Shown here: positions 37,321 through 48,596 of the stretch, in pieces
Numbering within the stretch: position 1 is the first letter of the stretch
Layout of the letters: each line of letters begins with the position of its first letter
Origin: Luzula sylvatica
Taxonomy: Eukaryota; Streptophyta; Magnoliopsida; Poales; Juncaceae
DNA length: 64,000 bases
Direction of reading: 5' to 3'
Assembly: GCA_946800325.1 (NCBI GenBank)
Contig: OX326961.1
Coordinates: 9,588,655-9,652,654, forward strand
Made by a program: the position numbers and the translations under genes
Notes under the pieces: generated by a model
Databases searched by the model: none
Told to the model about the DNA's origin: nothing
The model's input: the letters and a program-made list of their open reading frames with translations, nothing else

Positions 37321-37868
37321 TGAAAAAACTAGGGTTTATCAAAAGCTTCTAGAAGAGATTGAAAATGAGGATTGTGATGTGCTCGCTAAAATGCTCAATG
37401 TATTGATCCGCAAATGTTGTCATAACGGGCAATTCAACGAGGCATTCGAAGATCTCGCATGACTCAAAATTTTTAATTTTAGACCCTCAAAACTCATTAC
37501 GCATTAATCCAAGTTCTTTGTAGCGCAAACCAATTAGACACGAAACTTTTAGTCCACAAATAAATGTTTACTTCAGGGTTCATTTTGGATAAATCCACAA
37601 TGGGTATATTCGCAAATTCGCTATGCAAAGCTGGTAAATGGACCGAAGCAATTAATCTCATAGTGACTAGTGAGAGAAGATTTCAAACTCGATATGATTT
37701 TATGCACCCAAATGATTGGAGGTTTAATCGAGGACTCGTTATTTGAAGAAGCCATTTATTTTCTTTATAAAATGACATCCAATTCTTGCGTACCAAACTT
37801 TATAACGTACCGCACAATATTATCTGGATTTTTAAACAAAAAACAACTTTGTTGGTGCAAAAGAATTG
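37321..37868 (+). pseudogene. PPR gene fragment, broken, copy 2
   Basis: Same PPR slice as 6012-6559, starting mid-repeat at the duplication junction. It shares the frameshift and the in-frame TAA of copy 1. It adds two lesions: a TGA at 37460-37462 where copy 1 reads gcaaga, and a 7-base insertion (tagtgac) at about 37663 inside the LIV-REDF stretch. It therefore cannot produce a PPR protein. The shared lesions show that the fragment was already dead before the duplication. Confidence 0.85.
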
Positions 37869-38832
37869 CCACCCTTCCTCAGCTTTAAATCATTTTATTC
37901 CTCTTTTTTTTTTTCTTTTTCGTTTTTTCACTTCAGCCCCTGGTACATAGAGAAGAAACCTGGTACAAAAAAAAAACAATACAAATCTAAAAACGAGAGT
38001 TAAAACATAGAATATCAAGAAGAAACCTGGTACAGAGAGAGAAATAAATGGCGGACTCCCAGCCTAACTTTAAATGCAAATTTTCAAAGTAAACCCTAAG
38101 TTAGATAGTGGCTGTCAAGGATTGTAAAAATTAGACAATGAAAGAAATACCTCAGAGTGGCGAGAACTGTGGAGAAGTAAAGAGAGCGTTGAATTAAAGG
38201 AGAACCTACAAATCGATTCAGAACCTTGTTGGTCGCCGGAGAAAGAAGACTTTCGCGATGGTTTTAGGAGAAAAGCACCTGATTAGGAGAAATGAACGTT
38301 CACAGAGAGAGAAAAAGGGGTTTTGGGTGGACTTTGTTAAAGGGTTTAGACTAGTTCACGGGTTTTGAATGCAGTTAATTACTAAATTTTATACTTTCAA
38401 GTATAAAATCCTCTTCAAGTTTTTTAAGTTCAATTTTAGAAGAAGAAAGAAGAACGAGAATAGAGAGAAAAATTCATAATAGAAAAAAATTATCCAAATT
38501 CAACAACATAAAAACTAACTTAACTCAACCGAGGATATTTATACAATCCCCTTTTTAACAACGATAAAAACTAAAAAGTAATATTTCAATTAAAGAGGTA
38601 ATAGAGGGGCCTCCATTTGGTCCAACTTCGGCCCTCCTCCATTTCACGCTCATATTTATTAAACTCAAATATCACCCAAGTTCAAATATGAAATAAGCCC
38701 AATTATATCAGCTCATTCATTAATTAGGCTCATGATAGCCTAAATGCATTTCAAGGCAATTTATATACTTAACCCCTCAACTTTCTCATTATTTGCATTT
38801 CAATCCTAATACTGAAAAGAGTATCCTGACAT

Positions 38833-39148
38833 GTGGATTGCTACACAAATAATGGAGGTTTCGAAATTACCAATTTCAAAGAAACAATCGAGAAAGTTTT
38901 ATCAATAGGCGAATCTAATGGACGAATTGGATTCGTTCTCTCAACAGGATCCACCCTTGTCGAAACTCTAGAAGCGATCAGATCGTGCCACGTATCGCCT
39001 TCTCAATTCGATGGCTTGATATGTAGTAGCGGGGCGGAGGTGTTTTACCCTTGGAGAGACGAAATGGGTCGTGATTCGAATTAGGGGTTGGAATTAGGGT
39101 TTCGATGGCCCGGGGAGAACGTGAAAGAGACGATTTTTGGCTTCTGAG
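38833..39148 (+). pseudogene. Sucrose-phosphate-synthase-type fragment, copy 2
   Basis: Translation is the same as copy 1 across the 84-codon open stretch (VDCYTNN, GRIGFVLSTG, FYPWRD), with the out-of-frame RWPGENVK motif following at about 39103-39126. No compensating change restores the frame, so it is an inherited fragment of the phosphatase-like domain. Confidence 0.85.
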
Positions 39149-39390
39149 CATGTATTTAACATGCAAATTTTTCCATTTTTATTTTTTATTTGACCGTCAA
39201 TACATAGCAATATATTAACTTGTTTATTTTTCTTTGTGGATGGATCTTCAATGAATTACTATTGTTAACGCTTGGCTTCTGAGCATATATTAACTTGTTT
39301 ATTTTTCTTTATATATTTTTTAAATTCTTTGTAGAATATAATATTTTGTATAGTGGCATTAACAACTTGAATTTTAATTGAATTATATAG

Positions 39391-39516
39391 GTATCGGATG
39401 GGTACTACAGGTCGGATTTGATGAAATCGGCTTTGGCGAGGTTGAGCGTGGTGTACCGTTCCCTCCAGGTGTCCAAGGCTGATGTCAAGAAGAGGCATCG
39501 TCAATCTCAGAAATGA
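39391..39516 (+). pseudogene. Last exon of ribosomal protein eL28 gene, orphan, copy 2
   Basis: Identical in translation to 8093-8218, with a tatatag acceptor-like sequence ahead and TGA at 39514-39516. The other eL28 exons are absent here too. Confidence 0.8.
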
Positions 39517-41745
39517 ATTTTAAGTTTGTTTTTGGTTATGGTTATTTATGAGAGGAGATTAGACCATGTTTTGTGTTTTTTGTTTTTTTTCGGTAGTCTT
39601 TACTCTTTTTTGGTTTTAAAACTAAGATTGTGAATGCTTGTTTCGTATTTCCTGATGTGGTGAATGTTTGATCAAAAATTGTTTATTTTATTGTCCAAGT
39701 ACTATTTTTTTTTGTGGATTAATTTTGTGAATGTTTGATCAAAAATTGTTTGATCAAAAACTTAGACAATCAATTTACAGATCGTTTATATTTATTTAAT
39801 GTTTAATTTTGTGGATTAGGATTTATTTAGTGTTTTTGTCTAAATTGTGTTAATTTGATGTTGCATCCATAAATTTAATGTTTCTGTGATACGTAATATT
39901 TCATAGGGCCAGATATGATCCTTTTGGGATTATGTTGAAAGTAAATGAATGGACTTTGCATAAAATGAACCAATTGTCAAGATTTATTTTTCTACTTTTT
40001 TATTTTATTTTAAATTCAAAAATAACCTGGCATTTTATAAAGGAATTTTTCCGAAAACTACACAACTGCTATGAATGTTCCATAACTCCCGTCCTCAAGA
40101 TTCCTAAAAAACCATTTGAAGAAAATAAAATTTCCTTTTTTACTTTGTAAAGGGTAACACAATTTCATATAATATTTTATAATCAAAATTGACATACTAT
40201 ATAATATTTGAAATCTTGAAATACTATATAATAAAAAAAATGATTAATTGTGACGGCAAGAAAATGATTTTTAGGTCAAAAAATTCAAAATTACCAAAAG
40301 TAGAAACAAGAAATTCTTGCATGCATGATTAATATGTAACTGTGTTTCTGACCCCTAAACTAATAATTTCAAAAAACTATTGACATTTTCGCTAATTTAT
40401 ATAAAAATAAATAAATAAATAAAAAAATTGGAAGCAAACCAGTTGTAGGAAGGTATCCTGGCCATTTTTCATAAAAACCTTGCAAACCCCACAAATTCTC
40501 AACAAGTCCTTGAGACCAAAAATGAACTAGAATCGTTTAATTTAGAATTAGTATTGTGGTTAAAAAGGAATGTGTTTAGGATTGTCAAATATCAATTTCT
40601 ATGAATATAAATGTATTAATTAAACTAGAGGTCTATCTCAAAAAAGAAATTACACTAGAGGTTGTCCTGAAATTAAATGACGAATTTCAAGTGATGCTAA
40701 CTTGATCTTATTACGAATTCATTATTTTCGCAAGGACTGACTAGTACCAACTTCGAATTAGATTATTAAATACTTATTAGATTAGATTAGATATTGATGG
40801 AATATGTTTCACTTCTAAATTCGACACCGATATTATTGTAAATTATTGTGGTAATATTTAAGTTTTAAAATTTGATTAAAAATATATGTTTGATTTATTA
40901 GATCTTTTTATTAGGGACTGATATTTTTTCATTAAAAATATTTGAAGATTGTATGATTTACAAATGCTAATAATAGAAAGAAAAAAAAAATAGTAAAATG
41001 AACGGGGGCCTTATGCAGCGAGGCCCAACTTCTGTTTTAAAAAATCCAAAATATCAAATTTGTCCCATGTGAATATTAAATTTATCTTTTAAAAAAAATT
41101 ACTTTTTATCAAATTATCCTTTCAAAATTAAAAACTTATCACATTTATACATTTAAAACTTATATAATATCAAATATATCCAAATCGTTAATTTACTGTT
41201 AACTTTAACTTGATATTTAACTAAAAACTTCATTAAATCATTAATTTTGAAATTATTGGACCAAAATGTCCTTTCCTTTTCAATAAACTATAATTAAACT
41301 CATTCCTCCCCAGCCAGTTTTTCGAAACTGTTGGTCTTTCCTCGGTATAAACTTAATTAAGATTATTAATTTTGTAAAAATCTCCTCTAATTATATTTCG
41401 TTAAAAATTAGTAAATTCTAAACCAAAATATTCTGAATTTTGTTATATTATTTTAAATATCATCTTTTTGTGAAAAAAAAAAATTGTGTCTTAAATTAAG
41501 TGTTAAATTTATAAAATAAAACATTTATTTAAATTATTCTTTTTTATAATAACATTTACACGAAAAAAGGATTGTTATCTCTAATTGTCAAACACGACTT
41601 GCCATATCCTTGCCAGTGATGCATGAGTTCAATGTATTGTAAAATGTAAAGTATCTTGATTATTCGAGAAATCCGGATCTGGAACAATCAAGATATTTTT
41701 GTTTTACAATATCAATAAAAAGATTCAAGCCGAGGCAACTCTGAT

Positions 41746-42287
41746 TAGGGGTGTCCAAATGGTCTTGTATATTCGGATACCGAACCAAACCGGTCCAATT
41801 CGGTTTAATCGGCTTGGTTTTTCGGTTTATTTGTTCAGTTCGGTTCAAAAAATATTATTGTTTGGTTTATTCGGTTCGGTTCGGTTTTGATGTTCCGAAA
41901 ATCGATTAAACCGAATCGACCGAATAACATCCAACTTTTTATATATTTTTAATATGTTAATATTAAAATATATAAAATGATATAATAATCTTATAAATTA
42001 ATATAATTATATTTTATAATATTTATTTATATTTTTAGATAAATAAAATATAATTTTTCTTATTAATATATTTTTATTTTTAATTATAATGTTTTTCTTA
42101 TTCATTTCAACCGAACATTTCGGTTTATTCGGTTCGATTTTTAACCGGTCCAAAAGTTAAAACGGTTCGGTTCGGTTTGATTTGATTTTTATTTGGTTCA
42201 GTTCAAATCAGTTTGGCCTTATTCGGTTCGGTTTGAACCGAACCGACCGATGAACACTCAAACCGAACCGACCGATGAACACTCCTA
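41746..42287. mobile_element. hAT-like non-autonomous element, copy 2
   Basis: Duplicate of 10714-11230. Near the right end a block of about 25 bases (accgaccgatgaacactc) is tandemly repeated, making this copy slightly longer. Confidence 0.6.
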
Positions 42288-42632
42288 ACTAACTCTGATT
42301 ACACGAAATAATGCTGCTTTCGTTGTTGAAAATACAAAATATAGCAATGGATGTATATAGGCGGAACCAACTCTAATCACGCGAAATAATCTTGCTATCA
42401 TGGTCCAAAATACAAAGTAGTATAAATATTTCTCGCAAGAAATGCAAAAAAAACGTAACACAATTACATGAAAAATAAATCAATCATGGATTATTAGTTC
42501 AAAAAAGAAATATATTCAAATGGCACTCTATTTTACGCATGACATACATCTCCACAAAATAAACTCGTGCTCAGATTGTTACTGAGAATGTACATTTTGT
42601 ACCTGTTGATTTTGTTATAATCATGAAAAAAA

Positions 42633-43261
42633 GGAGAATTCTTCAAAAAATTCCCTAACTTTTCTACAAATTATGAAAAACTCCCTCTGTTTTTAAAAAA
42701 TCCCCTACATTTTTTAGATTTCCTCAAAAACCCACTATATTTTTTTGTCTCTTCCGAAAAACCCCTAATTTTTTTTAGATTCCCTAAAAAACTCCCTATC
42801 TTTTTTTTATGTTTTTAAAAATGACCATTATACCCCTATAATTTATTTTAGAAATCTCTATAATGTAATCAATAATAAACTATTATAAAAAATAAATAAT
42901 ACATAATATTAAAATATTAAAATAAATAATACATAGATATTAAAACATTATAATAAATAATATATTGATATTAAAATGTTATTTTCAACAATTATTAGTA
43001 TTTTAATATCTATGTATTATTTATTACAATATTTTAATATCTATTTTTTTTGTATTTTAATACATATTTATTATTTATTAAATTATGGATATTTAAAAAA
43101 TAAAATTATGGAAAACGGTATAATGGTAATCTTCAAAATTATAACAAAAATATAGGGGGTTTTTAGGAAAGCCACAAATATAGGAGGATTTTGAGGGAAT
43201 CTAAAAAGATAGGAGGTTTTTCATGATTTCCAAAAAGGTTAGGGATTTTTGAAGAATTCCC
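42633..43261. mobile_element. Long-TIR foldback element, copy 2
   Basis: Duplicate of 11575-12203. Here the flanking duplication reads tgaaaaaaa on both sides, supporting a 9-base target duplication. The single A9 at 43264-43272 is the empty site for the insertion at 12215-12388. Confidence 0.75.
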
Positions 43262-43989
43262 TGAAAAAAAAATGTGTCTTTGTTATTTCATTACGATGAA
43301 TTAGTGTCATGAATATCAAAAATGCATTGATCAAAAATGAAATTATTTCCGTCCTTTCTACGTTGAGAACAAAAATGTGAAAAACAAAGCAATTACGTTC
43401 AATTTGCTTATATGAAAATATCCATAGTCAAGATGCTTATTAACTACATGTATCCAAAAGTTAATTTGTGCGAACAGTTGTAAAAGCTCACATAAATAGA
43501 AGCATCAAAATAACAGTAAGAATGTATATGTCAAACCAAATCACTATCGTTGTGATCATGTATCCAAAAAGTATACTTCTTAAGGTTGTTCATGCATCAA
43601 CAAAATCAACCGAAGTACAAATTATCTTTTTTATTCATGCACTCACTTCATCCAAAAACAAATAAGAATGAAAAAAATAATTAAACTGTTTGATATGATG
43701 CTTCATCCAAATAAATTGTTTATGCTCTATATCATCTATTAGTATCTTTGAAACAACCCTGCCTCTTACTCATTTTTGTGACCTTTTCGCATCTTGACAA
43801 TAAAAACATGGAGTTAAATTGAGCCAATAATTCTATGTACGCATGAAATGTACAAACAGTCGGTAAACACCATTACCAATCAAAACAAAAACAAAAAAAT
43901 TGACAGAAAAGAAATAAATATTTCTTGCTTACGAGATATTTTGGCACGAGACGTGTTCGCTACCAAGACAGAATCTGGCATATTGGTGT

Positions 43990-44095
43990 TCCGTATTAAA
44001 AGAACCGTCAAATATATATATTACTATAACAAAAACAAATGCCAAAAAGAAAAATCGTTAAACAACCCGTGCAATAGCGCGAGTGCAACAACTAG
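43990..44095 (+). mobile_element. Putative very short Helitron (106 bp)
   Basis: The 5' end tccgtattaaaag resembles the conserved TC...ATTAAAAG start of many plant Helitrons. The 3' end has cgtgc-aata-gcgcg (hairpin with one wobble pair), gagtgcaaca, then acTAG with CTAG at 44092-44095 and T after. The base before the 5' TC is T rather than the expected A. The 5' boundary coincides with the start of the 605-base segment that is absent from copy 1. Confidence 0.6.
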
Positions 44096-44594
44096 TTTTC
44101 TTTATTTCATGCATCTTTTTTATAAAACTGTAAACCCCCATCAAATAGACCGAATATAACTTCCATTTTTACCACTTTTGCCATATTTTATCAGTTCTCA
44201 ATTCATATTGTAAAAAAAATATGTTTTTGACTTGTGCACGAGTTTGGTAATTTTATAAGAAATTCTAATGAGAAAATTACTTTTCAGATTTTGCTCTGAC
44301 CGAGGAATTGGAATACTCGGAGTTGGATTCAAATTTTATATATGGAAGTTTAATTATGGTTTCTAATAAGTTTCTGACTGTGTAGATGATTTGTGAATAG
44401 TGATACCATTTTTTGAATATTAATCTCCATAAGAATGGCATATCAAGATTTACATCTTCAGAGATTTGTTCGCAATTTATCTGTGCGGGGTAGCAATTGA
44501 TTTAAGCAGTACTTATTATCATTTTTTTGTTTATGATGGTACACACACAATTCATGCAAAAACTCCAATTAACAACACAATCTTAATCATTATG
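43990..44594. other. 605-bp segment present only in copy 2
   Basis: Copy 1 reads ttggtgt directly into aattacatc. Copy 2 has 605 bases between, ending attatgtgt before aattacatc. The matching gtgt at both borders allows a microhomology deletion in copy 1. Insertion in copy 2 is the alternative. Beyond the Helitron-like ends, no gene is recognised. Confidence 0.85.
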
Positions 44595-44970
44595 TGTAAT
44601 TACATCTATAATTATATATAGCTCCAATTTACTATTCTACTTATACAATCACATTCATAGCAACAATTCCTAACTCAAGCGAACATAATATACTATTCAT
44701 CTTCAGACTTCTAGTAGGGTTTGTTCTTTTTTCATCTTCAGCCTAATCAATCATACAACCATTTTCTACATTTAAATCAACAATATATTATAATGTAATT
44801 TTCTTCATGTTTGATAATAACACATTGCGACTAAAAGAAATATTGATCCTTCTTTACAAAGCTCCACGGCCATCTTGCATACAAACAAGCTCCAGTAGCT
44901 CCGTGTCCATTTTTTCTGAAAAGAAATAAACAAAAAGTAAATCAAATATGCAAGGTACACTATAAAGTTA

Positions 44971-45977
44971 TCAAAAAGGATAGGCTGCAGGAAGTAAATT
45001 ACCGAACTATTACCGAAGTATGAGGTGGCTATGGGTCCCATCTAGTGACCTCCCACGTAAGAATACCTAGTTTAAGAAAAAAATCAATTCTCCCCTCTAT
45101 ATCAGATCGCCATTCTCCACGACACTACTCCCTCTCCACATCTCGTCACACCCAACTTCCTAGTCTTGCGCTCACCTCCGTGATCTCAGCGAGACTTCTT
45201 GAAGGTCACGCCCAACTTCACAACTCTTCCTTCTCTTGACGCCCAACTTGCGCCTCCTTTTTCTCTAAAATCGGCAGATTGCCATGGATTTGTGAGGCGG
45301 ATGAGGTTCTCCCTTCAGCCTTCGAGTCCTCCGTTTTTTGAATGTGTCTCTAGTGAATGCTAATTATATACTCCAATTGTTTAATTGGACTCATAAACCC
45401 AAAACTCGAATCTGTAATTTGCAAGATACACAAAGAGACACACTTTAGCTCGAATAATCACAAATAAAAAAAAAAAAAAATTACCCCAATTCAGAGGAAA
45501 CATCGACAGTTGAGAAGAATTAGACTTCATTAAAGACCTATACTACAATTGAAACCAAATTTACCTTAGCACGTGAAATTTGGAAGAGAGATCGGGCGAA
45601 TAGAAGAATCTGATTCTGGCGTAAAGAGATGGGCAAGAAACCTGATATTGGCGAAGAGATCCGGCGATGAGGCGAACTTGGTGCAGAGATGGGCAAGAAA
45701 CCTGATTATTGGCGAAGAGGAAATAGGGGCAAGAAATTTGATATTTGGCGAACAGAGTACAGGCGGAGATCCAGCATAGGAGAATTTCTTTTGCAAGAGA
45801 TAAATGGAAAAGAGGAAGGGGCGGGAGAATCTGAGTGGATCTGTTTTCTCATTATTTTTTGAGCTCGCTTCTGTAGACTCGGTTTATGAACGTGGAAGGA
45901 AGAAGATGCTGGTTCAGCACCACGTCACTGTTCGGGAGCTCTTCGGTAAAATATGTTTGTGACTGTATACTTTTTGA
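44971..45977. mobile_element. Element E1: about 1.0-kb TIR element
   Basis: Ends are tcaaaaaggatag (left) and, reversed, tcaaaaagtatacag (right). Its left 300 bases (to about 45290; gcaggaagtaaat, taccgaagtatgaggtgg, cgcccaacttcacaa) are the inverted counterpart of 54375-54739 in E2. Its right end (accgaagagctcccgaa reversed, then gacgtgg) is the inverted counterpart of 50470-50525 in E2. So E1 and E2 are one family in opposite orientation. An internal unit gatgggcaagaaacctgat repeats at about 45628 and 45688. No transposase was seen and no target duplication was found. The superfamily is undetermined. Confidence 0.75.
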
Positions 45978-46320
45978 TTCGAAAAGTATCTGATATTATA
46001 TTGAAATAAAATATCAGGATATATCATGCGGAGTATTTGATACGTATCCAACGAGTATTCGACGAATATCGGTATCCGATACGATACTACTTCATTTTTA
46101 AAATATCCGCATAACATAGGTGAAAAGTTTTTTGATAATTTCCCGAAAAGTCGGGAGATTTTTGAATAATTCTTCTTTTGATTGAAATTATGGGAATTTT
46201 GCTCAAATTCATAAAAGTAAGGGATTTTTGAAGGGGACAAAATATATAAGAGTGTATTCATAATGTTCAGAAAAGTTAAGGGTTATATAAAAGTTCTCCC
46301 TTTCAAAATGTTCAGAAAAA
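45978..46320. other. AT-rich flank upstream of the CTF7 gene
   Basis: 46110-46200 carries tttttgaataattcttc and gggatttttgaagggg, similar to pieces of the foldback family at 11575-12203, likely an element fragment. ttatataaaag near 46290 is TATA-like, but it lies about 300 bases ahead of the start codon and is only a candidate. Confidence 0.4.
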
Positions 46321-46353
46321 ACAGGGGGTCTTTACAAATGTTTACATTGGAAA

Positions 46354-46378
46354 TGGCGGGAACGAAATAAGTCCCGCC
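46354..46378 (-). promoter_or_regulatory. E2F-type promoter motif upstream of CTF7
   Basis: ggcgggaa at 46355-46362 is the reverse complement of TTCCCGCC, a plant E2F/DP binding consensus. A second partial site, tcccgcc, lies at 46372-46378. They sit about 240 bases before the CTF7 start codon. E2F sites are common in S-phase and cohesin-establishment genes, so the location suits a cell-cycle-regulated promoter. Binding is inferred, not shown. Confidence 0.5.
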
Positions 46379-46599
46379 TCAAACTAGCCCAACTAGACAA
46401 CCCAAGAAAGAAAACCAAATCCGGTGAAGGGGAGCCGCTCCTCACACTCGCACGCGACGGGATCCACTCTACTCCAGCCAGGAGACGACGACGACGGTAC
46501 CCACTGCGACTACGCGAGGAGACCACGCGACGGGCTGTAGACGACGGCCAGGATCCACTGCTCGACGCGACGGGCTGGAGACGACGATTTATTGCTGCA

Positions 46600-48026
46600 A
46601 TGTCAAAGGCGAAAATCAGCGCCTTCTTCAAGCCCTCGCTGCCTCAATCCTACTGTTCATCTCTCCTTTCCGATCCCATCTCGCCGTCCATTTCTCACCC
46701 GTACTCTCTTTCTCACTCTGTCCCTTTTTGTCCACATGCTTGCAAAATACTAAAATTCAGAACTTCTTCTTGATAATTCATCTATATGTCTTGAATTCAG
46801 CTTCGATGGCATCAGTGGAGAATTGGAAAAGAGGGACGAGTCATCAAATTCGACGAAAGTCGTGAACAAGAAGAGGAGTTATGCACAATACCATTTGGAA
46901 TTGGGGCAGCGTGATTTCATGTTGCAGCGATGTAGCGTTTGTGGTATGATGTATGCACGTGGAGACGAAGCGGACGAGAAGGTTCACAAGGCATACCATA
47001 AAGAGTATTACGAAGGGATCGCCTTCAAGGTGTTTGCTCTAATGTCCGTTTCAAAAATTCAGTCTTGTTCGAAGCATGAATTAATTGCTAATTGATTTCT
47101 TTTATTGGATTTTAATTTTGTTATGCAGGGTTGGAAAAATGAAAGGGTTGTTGCACGATTTTGCAATAATACTGACCGAATCATCATGGTTCAAGACAAT
47201 GATTCTTCTGTTCAGAAGCAAAAGGTGTTCGTATATAAATTTTTGCGTAGTTAATTATTGTCATTTAAGGCTCTATGAAAAAAATAATATATTTACATAG
47301 TTTATTTTGCGGGTATTTTTCAGGTTAGACAGGTCATCAAAACAGTCCAAAAAGAGCTCGATTCGGTGAAGGCCAGCTTCTTCATGGTCTATGCAAGGTT
47401 CGTTAATCATGAAACCCTAAAATCATTAATAATAATAATCTCTCTTTTTTCATATAGGTATATATGTACATTTTGAGCCATAAAATTGTTGGGTGTTTAG
47501 TCGCAGAACCGATAAAAAAGGCTCATAGAGTTATCTCAAATAACACTCCTTTAAAGACCGTACCGAATTCGACTGCAAACAATAAAATCATGAATTTCGG
47601 TAAATTTAGTTTTAAGAGGGAGGTTTTCAGAAAATGTACCTCTTCCGAGAAGAAGAGTAAAGAGGAAAACTTGGGTTCCAGCGCGATAATTTGTGAAGAG
47701 GAGGGCGTATCTGCAATTTTGGGATTTAGGGCTATTTGGGTCGCGCCTTCGGAAAGACGAAAAGGGACTGGTTCTCATTTTTTTTTAACTCAAATTCTTA
47801 TTATTTTAAACTTGGGTTCCAGCTCGGTAAATTTATTTGTCTTTTTTAAAAAAAAAAAATGTATATTAACTCAAATTCTTATTTTTTTTTCAGAAAATCA
47901 TTTTGTGAAAGTGAAAATTTGGAAATCTCTCAATGTGCATTTTCACCACCAACATCTTCGGGAAAGGAACTTGCGCGTAATTACTGTAAAACCGCCTCGT
48001 TCTTGATTTATAAAACTGATCAATAG
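46600..48026 (+). CDS. CTF7: ECO1/CTF7-type sister chromatid cohesion acetyltransferase, probably damaged
   Basis: Exons I can trace: 46600-46700 (starts [12 protein letters not shown], the PCNA-interacting PIP-box position), 46801-47029, 47129-47224, 47324-47401, 47458 to about 47769, and a last block ending TAG at 48024-48026. The first four introns have GT...AG borders, with phases that keep the frame. Exon 2 encodes [13 protein letters not shown] and a C2H2 finger (CSVCG ... H...H), the CTF7 zinc finger. Exon 5 has [19 protein letters not shown] and [14 protein letters not shown], the GNAT-type acetyltransferase core with the start of the acetyl-CoA loop. The last block has [20 protein letters not shown] and ends CKTASFLIY, matching family C-termini. 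The protein acetylates SMC3 in the nucleus to lock cohesin during S phase. Oddities: the family segment after RRKG is missing, about 120 AT-rich bases intervene, and no canonical splice pair joins exon 5 to the last block in frame. Exon 4 is also diverged. It may be a recent pseudogene. Confidence 0.85.
47770..47893 (+). other. AT-rich insertion or aberrant intron inside the CTF7 acetyl-CoA motif
   Basis: Lies between RRKGT and RKSFC. It contains two copies of ttaactcaaattcttatt (about 47787 and 47865) and a second copy of aacttgggttccagc (47668 and 47809), the latter copied from exon 5. The best donor (tcg/gtaaat at 47826/47827) with the acceptor tttcag (47893) gives an early TGA. This looks like a small duplication-rich insertion that breaks the reading frame. 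Confidence 0.6.
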
Positions 48027-48596
48027 ACCTAATTGCTGCATTAATTTTATTTTCATAATTTTAATTAGAAATGTTTTTATTTTAAGATTTAGTACATGAT
48101 TTATTTAAAATGAGGGATTTCATAGATGCCGTCAATTCAAGATCCTACTTTTTTTACGCAATTAATTTTCTTCTCAGATTTTCATTCAAAATGTATATGT
48201 ACAGTAGAGCAAAATGGTATATTAAATGTATAATAAGAAATAAAAATAAATATCGAAATGTCAAATGTATATTAGATACGTACATAATGTATTTGAAGGA
48301 TAGTAAAAGTTAATAAACATATAATGTAAGAGATAAAAAAGGATATATTGGATGTTAAAAAGGAGACCTGTATTCTAAAATAGGACATGGTGTTCCATGA
48401 AAGTGAGATTAAAAATTTCGATAACATTATCACCTTAATTGAATTAATAATTAATTGAACTAAAAATTTAATTTTAATAAAATTTGATGGACACGCCAAT
48501 TAACAAACATAAAAATTAATAAAAAAAAATTAATTTTAGTTAAAATTATGATGATCGATTAACACATTCTTGATGATGTTATCGAAAATATTTATC
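48027..48596. other. CTF7 3' flank, AT-rich
   Basis: No further gene is recognised. Poly(A)-signal-like aataaa motifs are frequent, but none can be singled out. Confidence 0.4.

Larger units (their letters stand above)
37301..44971 (+). repeat. Direct segmental duplication, copy 2
   Basis: Collinear with 6012-13489 from 37321. The 20 bases immediately left of the join (37301-37320) instead match the eL28 intron end and exon start at 8082-8101. The right end of the match is at cactataaagttat, immediately before an E1 element that starts at 44971/44972. It lacks the MITE at 8875-9135 and the insertion at 12215-12388, and has an extra 605 bases at 43990-44594. Confidence 0.97.
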
